From assembly GCA_903831545.1 (NCBI GenBank), contig CAIKYI010000391.1, forward strand, positions 1 through 5,503: a DNA stretch of 5,503 nucleotides, in the 5' to 3' direction. Below, piece by piece: positions 1 to 5,074 of this stretch. The stretch's first letter is position 1, and the number at the start of each line of letters is the position of its first letter. Source of the DNA: an uncultured Methylobacter sp. (GTDB lineage Bacteria; Pseudomonadota; Gammaproteobacteria; Methylococcales; Methylomonadaceae). Both the position numbers and the translations under genes were made by a program. The notes under the pieces are model-generated. The model was not told the origin of the DNA, searched no databases, and worked only from the letters and a program-made list of their open reading frames with translations.

Positions 1-649
1 ACTCCTGCATTTTAGCCAACCATACCGAAGCTTTTATGGCAAAAATTCCACCATTCCAGAAAAATTCACCACTGGCCAGATACTGTTCGGCGGTCACTTG
101 ATCCGGCTTTTCAACAAATTGCGCAACTTGATATGCGTGCTCCCCCAATTGCTGACCAATCCGAATATAGCCGTAACCAGTTTCAGGAACTGTAGGCTGA
201 ATGCCAAAGGTAACCAGTTTACCGATTTTAGCCAACTGTACACCCTGATGAATAGCCAACCTGAATGCTATTTCATCTTTAATAATATGATCCGCAGGCA
301 TGACCACCATGACCGCATCAGGATCATCCATCTGTGCCGTTAAAGCAGCGAGTGAAAGTGCAGGTGCCGTGTTGCGGCCAAAGGGTTCGAGGATCAAAGG
401 AAAACTATGAATACCAATCTGACGCATTTGCTCGGCCATTAAAAAACGATATTCTTCATTGCCAACCAGGATAGGAGCAGCTACGGACTCACCTTCCATT
501 AAGACTACTTCTTTAAGCCGCAAGGCTGTAGCTTGCAGCATGGAATGCTTTCCAACCAAAGTAAGAAGTTGCTTGGGATATTGCTCGCGTGACAAAGGCC
601 AGAGTCTTGTGCCTGAGCCACCGGAAAGTATAACTGGGATAATTTTCAT
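1..649 (-). CDS. manC: Mannose-1-phosphate guanylyltransferase, N-terminal part (cut by left edge)
   Basis: The enzyme makes GDP-mannose from mannose-1-phosphate and GTP in the cytoplasm, supplying mannosyl and fucosyl units for surface polysaccharide. The first 216 residues are visible with no stop before the window edge. Seen in order: the nucleotide-binding signature GGSGTRLWPLSR (residues 10-21) followed by Y-P-K-Q (24-27); E-P-F-G-R-N-T-A-P-A (88-97); M-P-A-D-H (117-121), where the Asp is the expected metal ligand; T-G-Y-G-Y-I (157-162); F-V-E-K-P (178-182); and F-W-N-G-G-I-F (197-203), where the family more often has W-N-S-G. Family members are usually about 470-480 residues, with a C-terminal cupin mannose-6-phosphate isomerase domain; that half would lie outside the window, so bifunctionality cannot be judged. 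The ATG at 649-647 starts directly before the K-I-I-P-V-I-L-S-G-G strand; a weak GAG-type ribosome site lies near 657-659. It follows the phosphomannomutase gene by 35 bp, so the two are probably one transcript. Confidence 0.95.
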   Translation of the reverse strand, partial: MKIIPVILSGGSGTRLWPLSREQYPKQLLTLVGKHSMLQATALRLKEVVLMEGESVAAPILVGNEEYRFLMAEQMRQIGIHSFPLILEPFGRNTAPALSLAALTAQMDDPDAVMVVMPADHIIKDEIAFRLAIHQGVQLAKIGKLVTFGIQPTVPETGYGYIRIGQQLGEHAYQVAQFVEKPDQVTAEQYLASGEFFWNGGIFAIKASVWLAKMQE

Positions 650-684
650 CTGTGTTCTCGTGAAATTTTGTTAAGTAATAATGA

Positions 685-2106
685 TCATTTATTCAAGCGT
701 GACAAACAAGTTCGAACCAATTGATCGGCACGCGCCTGAGAGTCGGCTTCGGCGTAACAACGTAGCTCGGGAGCATTACCCGAAGCTCGAAAATGCACAA
801 TTTCGCCATTTTCAAAAAATAATCTCACGCCATCGGTTTGATCCTGTTGAATTGATGCTCCGCACAAATCCCCCAACAAATCATGCACGGAAACGTTGGA
901 ACTGGCTAAAGTGCTAAGGAGTAATTGGCTTTTCTCTGTAGCGAAAGAGCATAAGCGATCACTGGCGGTATAACGTGCCGGCAGGTCTTTAGCTAACTCA
1001 GATAGCTTTATAACACGGTCTTTTGCCATAACCAACAAGGCAAGCATTGGCAAAACGGCATCTCGCGTCGGTAATGGTTTTAAACTATGGCCCTGTTTTT
1101 CCAATTCTGTTGCCACCAAAAATCCGCCATTAGCTTCAAAACCGACAACCGAGCCATGCCCCTGTTCGATTAAAGCTTCCATGCCGGCAATGACATAAGG
1201 TGAGCCAATGCGAGTACGCTTTACTGAAAATTGCTGACACAATTCCAAAGCCGTATTGCTACTAACCGGAGTCACAACCGCCTTCGCACCTAAGTATTGT
1301 GCACACAAAATACCCACAATATCGCCTCGGAACCATTGCCCCTGTTCATCCCCTAATAAAGGACGATCAGCATCGCCATCCGTAGACAATATCGCATCAA
1401 AATTATAATGAAGCGCCCATTGCCGAGCCTTAGCGGCATCTTCTTCGCTGACTGCTTCTGTATCTATTGGCACAAATTGATCGGTACGACCAATAGAAAT
1501 GACTTCTGCACCAAGTGCCTGAAGAATTTCTCTTAAAAGCTCCCGAGCCGCACTTGAATGCTCATAAAAGCCAAGTCGCAGCCCCATTAAAGACTGTGGT
1601 GGGAAAAATTGCACGTACCGGTCAACATAGCATTTATAGGCCGATTGGTTAATTTCAGGCAATGAATCATCCCCTATAACATCAGGTATAATAATCTTTG
1701 CTTCCGTGATAGTAACCTCATCCTGCTTGGTAATTTCACCACTTGATCGATAAAACTTGATACCGTTTCTATCGAATGGAATATGACTACCGGTTATCAT
1801 CACAGCAGGAATGGTTTGCTCTTGTGCATAAAAAGCCAAGGCAGGCGTCGGTAAAATACCGCAAAAATCCACCTCAAAACCTGCATAACGGATAGCGGCA
1901 GCACAAAGGCCTGCAATACCTGGACTGCTAGGGCGTAAATCCATTCCCACTGCCACACGCGAACCAGTCTGTGGAGCAATACTTTGCAAAAAAGCTAGCG
2001 TATAGGCAAAACAGACCTCTACGGTCATGTCGGTAACCAAGCCACGAGCACCACTGGTCCCAAACTTTATAGTGCTTAATGCAATGACTTCATTACTTGT
2101 TTTCAT
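685..2106 (-). CDS. manB: Phosphomannomutase (alpha-D-phosphohexomutase family)
   Basis: This cytoplasmic enzyme interconverts mannose-6-phosphate and mannose-1-phosphate, giving the substrate of the downstream ManC. At 473 residues it has full family length, and all four active-site regions are visible: N-terminal F-G-T-S-G-A-R-G (15-22); the phosphoserine loop T-G-S-H-I-P (105-110) with Ser107 as the expected phosphorylated residue; the metal loop D-G-D-A-D-R (243-248); the sugar-binding loop G-F-E-A-N-G-G (322-328); and the phosphate-binding loop R-A-S-G-N-A-P-E (440-447). The loops differ from textbook T-A-S-H-N-P, G-E-x-S-G-H and R-x-S-x-T-E-P forms, which points to a particular phosphomannomutase subfamily. 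Some related enzymes also accept glucose phosphates, so strict specificity is an inference. The ATG at 2106-2104 has a G-A-G-G-type ribosome site (2114-2111) four bases upstream and leaves the usual short stretch before F-G-T-S-G. The stop at 685-687 lies 35 bp before manC. Confidence 0.93.
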   Translation of the reverse strand: MKTSNEVIALSTIKFGTSGARGLVTDMTVEVCFAYTLAFLQSIAPQTGSRVAVGMDLRPSSPGIAGLCAAAIRYAGFEVDFCGILPTPALAFYAQEQTIPAVMITGSHIPFDRNGIKFYRSSGEITKQDEVTITEAKIIIPDVIGDDSLPEINQSAYKCYVDRYVQFFPPQSLMGLRLGFYEHSSAARELLREILQALGAEVISIGRTDQFVPIDTEAVSEEDAAKARQWALHYNFDAILSTDGDADRPLLGDEQGQWFRGDIVGILCAQYLGAKAVVTPVSSNTALELCQQFSVKRTRIGSPYVIAGMEALIEQGHGSVVGFEANGGFLVATELEKQGHSLKPLPTRDAVLPMLALLVMAKDRVIKLSELAKDLPARYTASDRLCSFATEKSQLLLSTLASSNVSVHDLLGDLCGASIQQDQTDGVRLFFENGEIVHFRASGNAPELRCYAEADSQARADQLVRTCLSRLNK

Positions 2107-2193
2107 AATCCCTCTCTGATTTCTCTGGTTTTCAAATGCATTTTTTTATCCTTGCTTGCTCAGGTTGAATAATTTCTTGAATGAAAATATCAC

Positions 2194-2222
2194 ATCATAA
2201 GTTTTGAAGAAACAAACTTGAA
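2194..2222 (-). promoter_or_regulatory. Possible promoter of the manB-manC unit
   Basis: On the minus strand a TATGAT hexamer (2199-2194) resembles a sigma-70 -10 box (5 of 6). Seventeen bases upstream is TTCAAG (2222-2217), a poor -35 (3 of 6). The site lies between the terminator at 2268-2290 and the manB start, leaving a leader of about 80-90 bases. It is plausible because the terminator implies that manB needs its own promoter, but the region is AT-rich and chance matches are easy. Confidence 0.22.
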
Positions 2223-2267
2223 AGAGTAGCTCTAATTGACGTCAGAAATTTCTCGAATTTATTGCAT

Positions 2268-2290
2268 AAAAAAACCGGGAACTCGCCCGG
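2268..2290 (-). terminator. Rho-independent terminator after the PEP-CTERM pair
   Basis: Read on the minus strand there is a stem CCGGG (2290-2286), a six-base loop CGAGTT, the complementary arm CCCGG (2279-2275), then seven T residues (2274-2268). The GC-only five-pair stem directly followed by a T run is the classic intrinsic terminator. It starts about 40 bp past the stop of the 2331-2957 gene and ends its transcript before manB. Confidence 0.85.
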
Positions 2291-2330
2291 CTTAACTAAA
2301 ACTAATTCTAAAATTATCGATGAGAACCAA

Positions 2331-2957
2331 TCAAACAACAATTCTTATTGATTCTTGTGTGGTGCTATTTCGACGCATTTGAAAGCCTAATAAAATGATC
2401 CCGCCAATAATGGTCAAAATCCAGGTTTGAGGAGTTGGGACTGTGGAGGTTAAACCCTGAATTTGTTGAATGGGTTCATAAATCTGCACATTAAGTCCGT
2501 AAGAACCTTTCTCCCCTCTGCCGTCTCCAATGCCACTTACCAGAAATCGGTAATTCCCCAAAGTAAGTGAATCGTAACTGGCTGAAGTATTTGCAGGTAT
2601 GCTTTCCAATACAATTTCCCATAAACTGGTTGAACTGTTTTGTTTTTGCAATTGAAACTTCAAGGATCCATCTTCAATATCTATAATTTTTAATGGCGTT
2701 AACAGATTGTTAGCCACCGTGCTAGCGCTTAGTCTTGAATTTTGATTAAGCTTAAACCCCCAAACATCACTGAAAGAACCTTTCACGCTTTTTGCCACGG
2801 TATAGTTACCATTTTTAGCACTTCCACCATTTGAAGTTAAAACGGCCTCATCTGATTTCCCACTAATATAATTATCAGGATTAACAGGTGAAGCAAGACC
2901 TACCGACGAAAAACTTAATCCAAGTAATAGCAGTAAAAATAATTGTAATTTTTTCAT
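2331..2957 (-). CDS. FxDxF-type PEP-CTERM-like secreted protein, paralog A
   Basis: This is a predicted exported protein of 208 residues and unknown biochemical role. Residues 1-23 form a signal peptide: M-K-K, a run of leucines, and an L-A-S cleavage-type end. The mature part has F-S-D-V-W-G-F (62-68), matching the motif that names the FxDxF PEP-CTERM family, then G-N-Y-R-F-L-V-S-G (about 134-142) and G-S-Y-G-L-N-V (151-157). The C-terminus has V-P-T-P-Q-T-W (163-169), a hydrophobic segment (about 170-183) and M-R-R (184-186), laid out like an exosortase sorting signal but with P-T-P-Q in place of P-E-P. Thirteen more residues follow the Arg pair, which is long for this signal. The frame stays open upstream to a TTG at 3008 and an ATG at 3005 that overlap the neighbouring stop. 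I chose the ATG at 2957 because the signal peptide begins there and GGAA (2967-2964) sits six bases before it. It lies 47 bp after paralog B and ends at the terminator. Confidence 0.85.
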   Translation of the reverse strand: MKKLQLFLLLLLGLSFSSVGLASPVNPDNYISGKSDEAVLTSNGGSAKNGNYTVAKSVKGSFSDVWGFKLNQNSRLSASTVANNLLTPLKIIDIEDGSLKFQLQKQNSSTSLWEIVLESIPANTSASYDSLTLGNYRFLVSGIGDGRGEKGSYGLNVQIYEPIQQIQGLTSTVPTPQTWILTIIGGIILLGFQMRRNSTTQESIRIVV

Positions 2958-3004
2958 AATATATTCCAAATAACCTTTAAGTCCTTGACAGGCAATAATA
3001 ATCA

Positions 3005-3565
3005 TCAAATAGCAATCGTTGAAGCTAGATTAGTTTTTTCACGATTCATTCGGAGTCCAAGCAAAAATGCAAAGCCTACCAACATCATGACCCAAGTTTG
3101 AGGTAATGGCACAGGACTAGTGACATTAACACCAAATATATATGAACCTTGGCCAGTAACACCATTGCCAGTCCCGGTTACAAGAAACCTATAGCTTCCA
3201 ATGCCAAGAGAAGAGTATGTTGCTGAAGTATCAAAATGACCACCTACATTAACCCAATCATTAACATTATAGCCTTGGATTTCCAGTTGAAATCCAAGTG
3301 AATCAATATGATTGTCAGATAGATTAATCGGACTACCCCAAGCCAGCAGTTCTACAGTGTCATTAAGTGTAAACTCCCAAGTATCACTAAAATCATTTAC
3401 TACACTTTGACCTACGGAATAGCTGCCATCTGAATATATGCCACCAATTGGAGTTAAAATTGGATCAGTTGGATTATTTGAAATATGTAAACTAGGCGAA
3501 CTATAGCCCGGCATGGAAACGAAGAAGCCCGTTATCAGCAGCAACATTAAATATAATTTATTCAT
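3005..3565 (-). CDS. FxDxF-type PEP-CTERM-like secreted protein, paralog B
   Basis: This predicted exported protein of 186 residues is the first gene of the leftward pair and a diverged duplicate of its neighbour. It has a signal peptide (about 1-23, M-N-K then a hydrophobic core ending G-Y-S-S), F-S-D-T-W-E-F (59-65), G-S-Y-R-F-L-V-T-G-T-G (123-133), G-S-Y (140-142), then P-V-P-L-P-Q-T-W (151-158), a hydrophobic stretch (159-170) and a basic patch L-R-M-N-R-E-K (171-177) followed by nine more residues. The V-P-L-P part resembles VPLPA-CTERM signals, while the Q-T-W part aligns with the S-T-W of many PEP-CTERM signals, so assignment to one sorting class is uncertain. If sorted, it would pass the inner membrane through Sec and be processed by an exosortase; no exosortase gene is in the window. 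The ATG at 3565 has GGAA (3574-3571) five bases upstream. Confidence 0.85.
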   Translation of the reverse strand: MNKLYLMLLLITGFFVSMPGYSSPSLHISNNPTDPILTPIGGIYSDGSYSVGQSVVNDFSDTWEFTLNDTVELLAWGSPINLSDNHIDSLGFQLEIQGYNVNDWVNVGGHFDTSATYSSLGIGSYRFLVTGTGNGVTGQGSYIFGVNVTSPVPLPQTWVMMLVGFAFLLGLRMNREKTNLASTIAI

Positions 3566-3592
3566 AAAATTTCCATAAAATAGGATTTCAAC

Positions 3593-3620
3593 TTAATACT
3601 ATGATTTATAAGAGCTTCAA
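3593..3620 (-). promoter_or_regulatory. Possible promoter of the PEP-CTERM pair
   Basis: On the minus strand TTGAAG (3620-3615, 4 of 6 to the -35 consensus) is separated by 16 bases from TATTAA (3598-3593, 4 of 6 to the -10 consensus). Transcription would begin near 3586, about 20 bases before the ATG at 3565. The spacing and placement fit, but neither box is strong and the surroundings are AT-rich. Confidence 0.25.
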
Positions 3621-3733
3621 GATAAATTGATTCTCTTCCCGAAATAAAATCTGTGATGCCAACCACAATATTTAAGCAGTTTTTATACCAACTTCTCAAA
3701 TCCTCTATAAATCCGCTATCACAATATAACGCC

Positions 3734-3786
3734 ACAGGTAATGCTGACATATATGGCTGCATCACTGCCATATATGTCATGCCTGT
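3734..3786. repeat. Inverted repeat, 13-bp perfect inner arms plus 5-bp outer arms
   Basis: The arm TGACATATATGGC (3745-3757) is repeated exactly inverted as GCCATATATGTCA (3767-3779) around a nine-base spacer (3758-3766). Farther out, ACAGG (3734-3738) pairs with CCTGT (3782-3786) across an asymmetric unpaired stretch of six bases on the left and two on the right. It could be a binding site for a dimeric regulator of the PEP-CTERM pair (about 180-220 bp upstream of its start), a hairpin in a transcript, or the remains of a small mobile element. No T run follows either arm, so it is not a standard intrinsic terminator. Confidence 0.8.
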
Positions 3787-3931
3787 CACCCGTAATTCTG
3801 ATTATAAATTTTTACATTCCTGTCCATAACCGTAGCTGTTTACTTGGTCAATTGTGGCAAACCCTCTTTACTTTTCGGCTTAACATTCAAATTGGGTCAG
3901 AGGTTTTGCATTTTCTTTTTCGTAGAACCAG

Positions 3932-3953
3932 TTGATAATAGCCAGATTATCAA
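3932..3953. promoter_or_regulatory. Inverted repeat upstream of ssb, possible operator overlapping a -10 box
   Basis: TTGATAAT (3932-3939) and ATTATCAA (3946-3953) are perfect inverted arms around AGCCAG, ending 22 bases before the ssb ATG. The left arm contains GATAAT (3934-3939), which matches the -10 consensus at five of six positions; I see no good -35 at the right distance. If GATAAT is the -10, transcription would start near 3946 and a protein bound to the repeat would block it. As RNA it would be a weak AT-rich hairpin. The repeat is certain; its role is inference. Confidence 0.4.
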
Positions 3954-3975
3954 TCCAAATATGAATGAGAAAAAA

Positions 3976-4428
3976 ATGAGCAACGTCTTTAGTTTTACCG
4001 GCACCGTGGGCCGTGATTGTGAAGTGCGATACCTGCCATCGGGCCAGGCTGTATTAAACGTTACTGTAGCCAACAATATCGGCTTTGGTGACAAACAACA
4101 AACACTGTGGATCCGCTGTGCCGTATGGGGTAAACGCGCCGAGGGACAATTGCAAAACTACCTTAAGAAGGGACAACAGGTATTTGTCTCTGGAGAATTA
4201 AGCCAGAGCGAATTCCGTGCCCAGGATGGCTCAACCAAAACAACTTTGGAACTTAATGCCACTATTATTGATCTGGTCGGCAAAAGAAATGAGTCAAATC
4301 AGCCACCGCAACAAAATTACCCCTTTGATGCCCCCCATGGCAAGCCATCGCAAGGACAACCTGCTACCCAACAAGGAACTAGTCATGATAATTTTGACGC
4401 GCCATATGATGACGACATTCCTTTTTGA
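3976..4428 (+). CDS. ssb: Single-stranded DNA-binding protein (SSB)
   Basis: This cytoplasmic protein coats single-stranded DNA during replication, recombination and repair, and recruits partners through its acidic tip. It has 150 residues: an OB fold over about 1-103, with F-T-G-T-V-G-R-D (7-14), E-V-R-Y-L-P-S-G-Q-A-V (16-26), L-W-I-R-C-A-V-W-G-K (44-53; the Trp residues are candidates for base stacking), Y-L-K-K-G-Q-Q-V-F-V-S-G-E-L (62-75) and L-E-L-N-A (91-95); then a Gln/Pro-rich linker and the terminal D-D-D-I-P-F (145-150). It is shorter than E. coli SSB (about 178) and its OB sequence resembles the compact SSBs often seen in phages and mobile elements, though these are also chromosomal. 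F-D-A-P occurs twice in the tail (117-120, 140-143). The ATG at 3976 was chosen because GAG (3967-3969) sits six bases upstream; an in-frame ATG at 3961 would add five residues but has no ribosome site. A second, canonical ssb elsewhere in the genome is possible. Confidence 0.93.
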   Translation: MSNVFSFTGTVGRDCEVRYLPSGQAVLNVTVANNIGFGDKQQTLWIRCAVWGKRAEGQLQNYLKKGQQVFVSGELSQSEFRAQDGSTKTTLELNATIIDLVGKRNESNQPPQQNYPFDAPHGKPSQGQPATQQGTSHDNFDAPYDDDIPF

Positions 4429-4437
4429 AGGACACCT

Positions 4438-4545
4438 GTAGACGGTTGCACTGAGCGGCATAAATCTTATTTAACCCTTATAAATTATTGAGTTATAAAA
4501 ATTTAACGCCGTTTAAAAATTGTGTATAGCACATCAATCGTCTAC
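4438..4545. repeat. Long-spaced inverted repeat after ssb
   Basis: GTAGACGGTTG (4438-4448) and CAATCGTCTAC (4535-4545) are inverted copies with one difference, which in RNA is a G-U pair. They enclose 86 AT-rich bases that hold another weak hairpin around TTTAACGCCGTTTAAA (4502-4517). The left arm starts ten bases after the ssb stop. The arms could fold as a closing stem in the ssb 3' end or be ends of a tiny element; no flanking target duplication is visible, and chance cannot be excluded. Confidence 0.4.
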
Positions 4546-4610
4546 CTAAATTACTATTCGTCACAGCCCCAACTGCTTTTTCAGCAACATCGATAGGAAA
4601 TGGCTTGGTG

Positions 4611-4616
4611 TATAAT
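4611..4616 (+). promoter_or_regulatory. Probable -10 box for the ASCH gene
   Basis: A perfect TATAAT lies 28 bases before the ASCH start codon, giving a leader of roughly 20 bases that includes the AGGA ribosome site (4635-4638). No recognisable -35 hexamer stands 16-18 bases upstream, so the promoter may need an activator or be weak. It suggests the ASCH gene is transcribed separately from ssb, 216 bp upstream. Confidence 0.4.
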
Positions 4617-4644
4617 AAAATTTTGCATTAAATTAGGATCAACA

Positions 4645-4977
4645 ATGGAAGCGTACCCCAAGAAAACCTGTTCGATAGATCGCCTGGTCACTCACGCCAA
4701 ATTAGTAGAAGCGACAAAAGCCGGAATTAAAACACAACAACGTCGTGATGGTGTATACGGCTGGCCTGGTGAAACTTTCGAACTGGACGATATGACTTTT
4801 ATTGTTACCGATTTACAGCGCCAGCGATTGGGCGATATGACCGATGCTGATGCCCGTGCAGAGGGTTATCCAAGTCTGGATATGTACAGGGACATTATAT
4901 TAAAAATGCATGCCGGAATGACTTGGGAAGTCGACAGTCTGGTATGGGTGCATAGCTTTACAGTCAAGACCGACTGA
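4645..4977 (+). CDS. ASCH-domain protein (putative RNA-binding or amidohydrolase-like)
   Basis: This is a small soluble protein of 110 residues made almost entirely of an ASCH domain, a PUA-like fold thought to bind RNA or modified nucleosides. Visible hallmarks are A-G-I-K-T-Q-Q-R-R-D (26-35) at the start of the domain, G-W-P-G-E (39-43), R-L-G-D-M-T (61-66), A-E-G-Y-P-S (72-77) and the closing strand V-W-V-H-S-F (100-105). In E. coli YqfB, an ASCH-fold N4-acetylcytidine amidohydrolase, Lys21, Thr24 and Glu74 are reported as catalytic (from memory). By eye Lys29 and Glu73 align with two of these, but Gln32 stands where Thr24 would be, so the same reaction is doubtful. The ATG at 4645 has AGGA (4635-4638) six bases upstream; an upstream in-frame ATG at 4600 would add 15 residues that look unlike the domain and would span the -10 box. 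It is convergent with the acyltransferase gene. Confidence 0.8.
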   Translation: MEAYPKKTCSIDRLVTHAKLVEATKAGIKTQQRRDGVYGWPGETFELDDMTFIVTDLQRQRLGDMTDADARAEGYPSLDMYRDIILKMHAGMTWEVDSLVWVHSFTVKTD

Positions 4978-4992
4978 CACTTTTCTTAAATG

Positions 4993-5030
4993 TGCTTTGT
5001 CGGCTTACGCAATGCCAATCCGACAAAGCA
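4993..5030. repeat. Extragenic palindromic element between convergent genes
   Basis: TGCTTTGTCGG (4993-5003) is repeated exactly inverted as CCGACAAAGCA (5020-5030). The 16-base centre can pair further: TT (5005-5006) with AA (5017-5018), and GC (5009-5010) with GC (5014-5015) around AAT. The CGG-xTTACGC...AATCCG core resembles dispersed palindromic repeats common between genes in many proteobacteria. It lies between the ASCH stop (4977) and the acyltransferase stop (5075), so it may also act as a hairpin at both transcript ends, but neither side has a T run, so it is not a standard intrinsic terminator. Confidence 0.7.
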
Positions 5031-5074
5031 AACATCACAAACCTCTTCAAATCAACAACTCAGCACGGGAAATA

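Larger units (their letters stand above)
3566..3975. other. Long divergent intergenic region without a convincing gene
   Basis: These 410 bp lie between the leftward PEP-CTERM pair and rightward ssb. The only open frames are short. One leftward frame (3562-3789) would begin with GTG or an ATG at 3780 inside an inverted repeat, with no properly spaced ribosome site; its stop overlaps the paralog B start as ATGA. The ssb frame stays open back to 3844, but that extension looks non-coding. What is supported is structure: a 13-bp perfect inverted repeat at 3745-3779, an 8-bp one at 3932-3953, and possible promoters for both flanking units. The length is generous for a simple divergent promoter, so a decayed element or an unrecognised small RNA could lie here. 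Confidence 0.5.

Noticed and set aside
680..689. AATGATCATT palindrome between manB and manC
   Set aside because: Ten bases, AT-rich, overlapping the manB stop; too short to claim as an operator or terminator.
98..917. Three plus-strand open frames (98-343, 459-674, 681-917)
   Set aside because: They lie opposite manC and manB, whose motifs are unmistakable on the minus strand; the plus frames show no recognisable features.
2165..2222. Four TTGAA copies (2165, 2177, 2204, 2218) upstream of manB
   Set aside because: Spacing is irregular (12, 27, 14) and the pentamer is common in AT-rich DNA; no repeat array is supported.
2958..3008. Upstream in-frame starts (TTG at 3008, ATG at 3005) for paralog A
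   Set aside because: They would put 16-17 extra residues before a clean signal peptide; the ATG at 2957 has a well-placed GGAA ribosome site.
3892..3902. TTGGGTCAGAG motif resembling sequence at ends of some REP-associated or IS200-like elements
   Set aside because: Only one copy, with no partner inverted copy or transposase fragment in the window.
3844..3975. N-terminal extension of SSB from 3844 or 3961
   Set aside because: The extra residues do not resemble SSB, no ribosome site precedes those starts, and the family begins within a few residues of the F-S-F-T-G strand.
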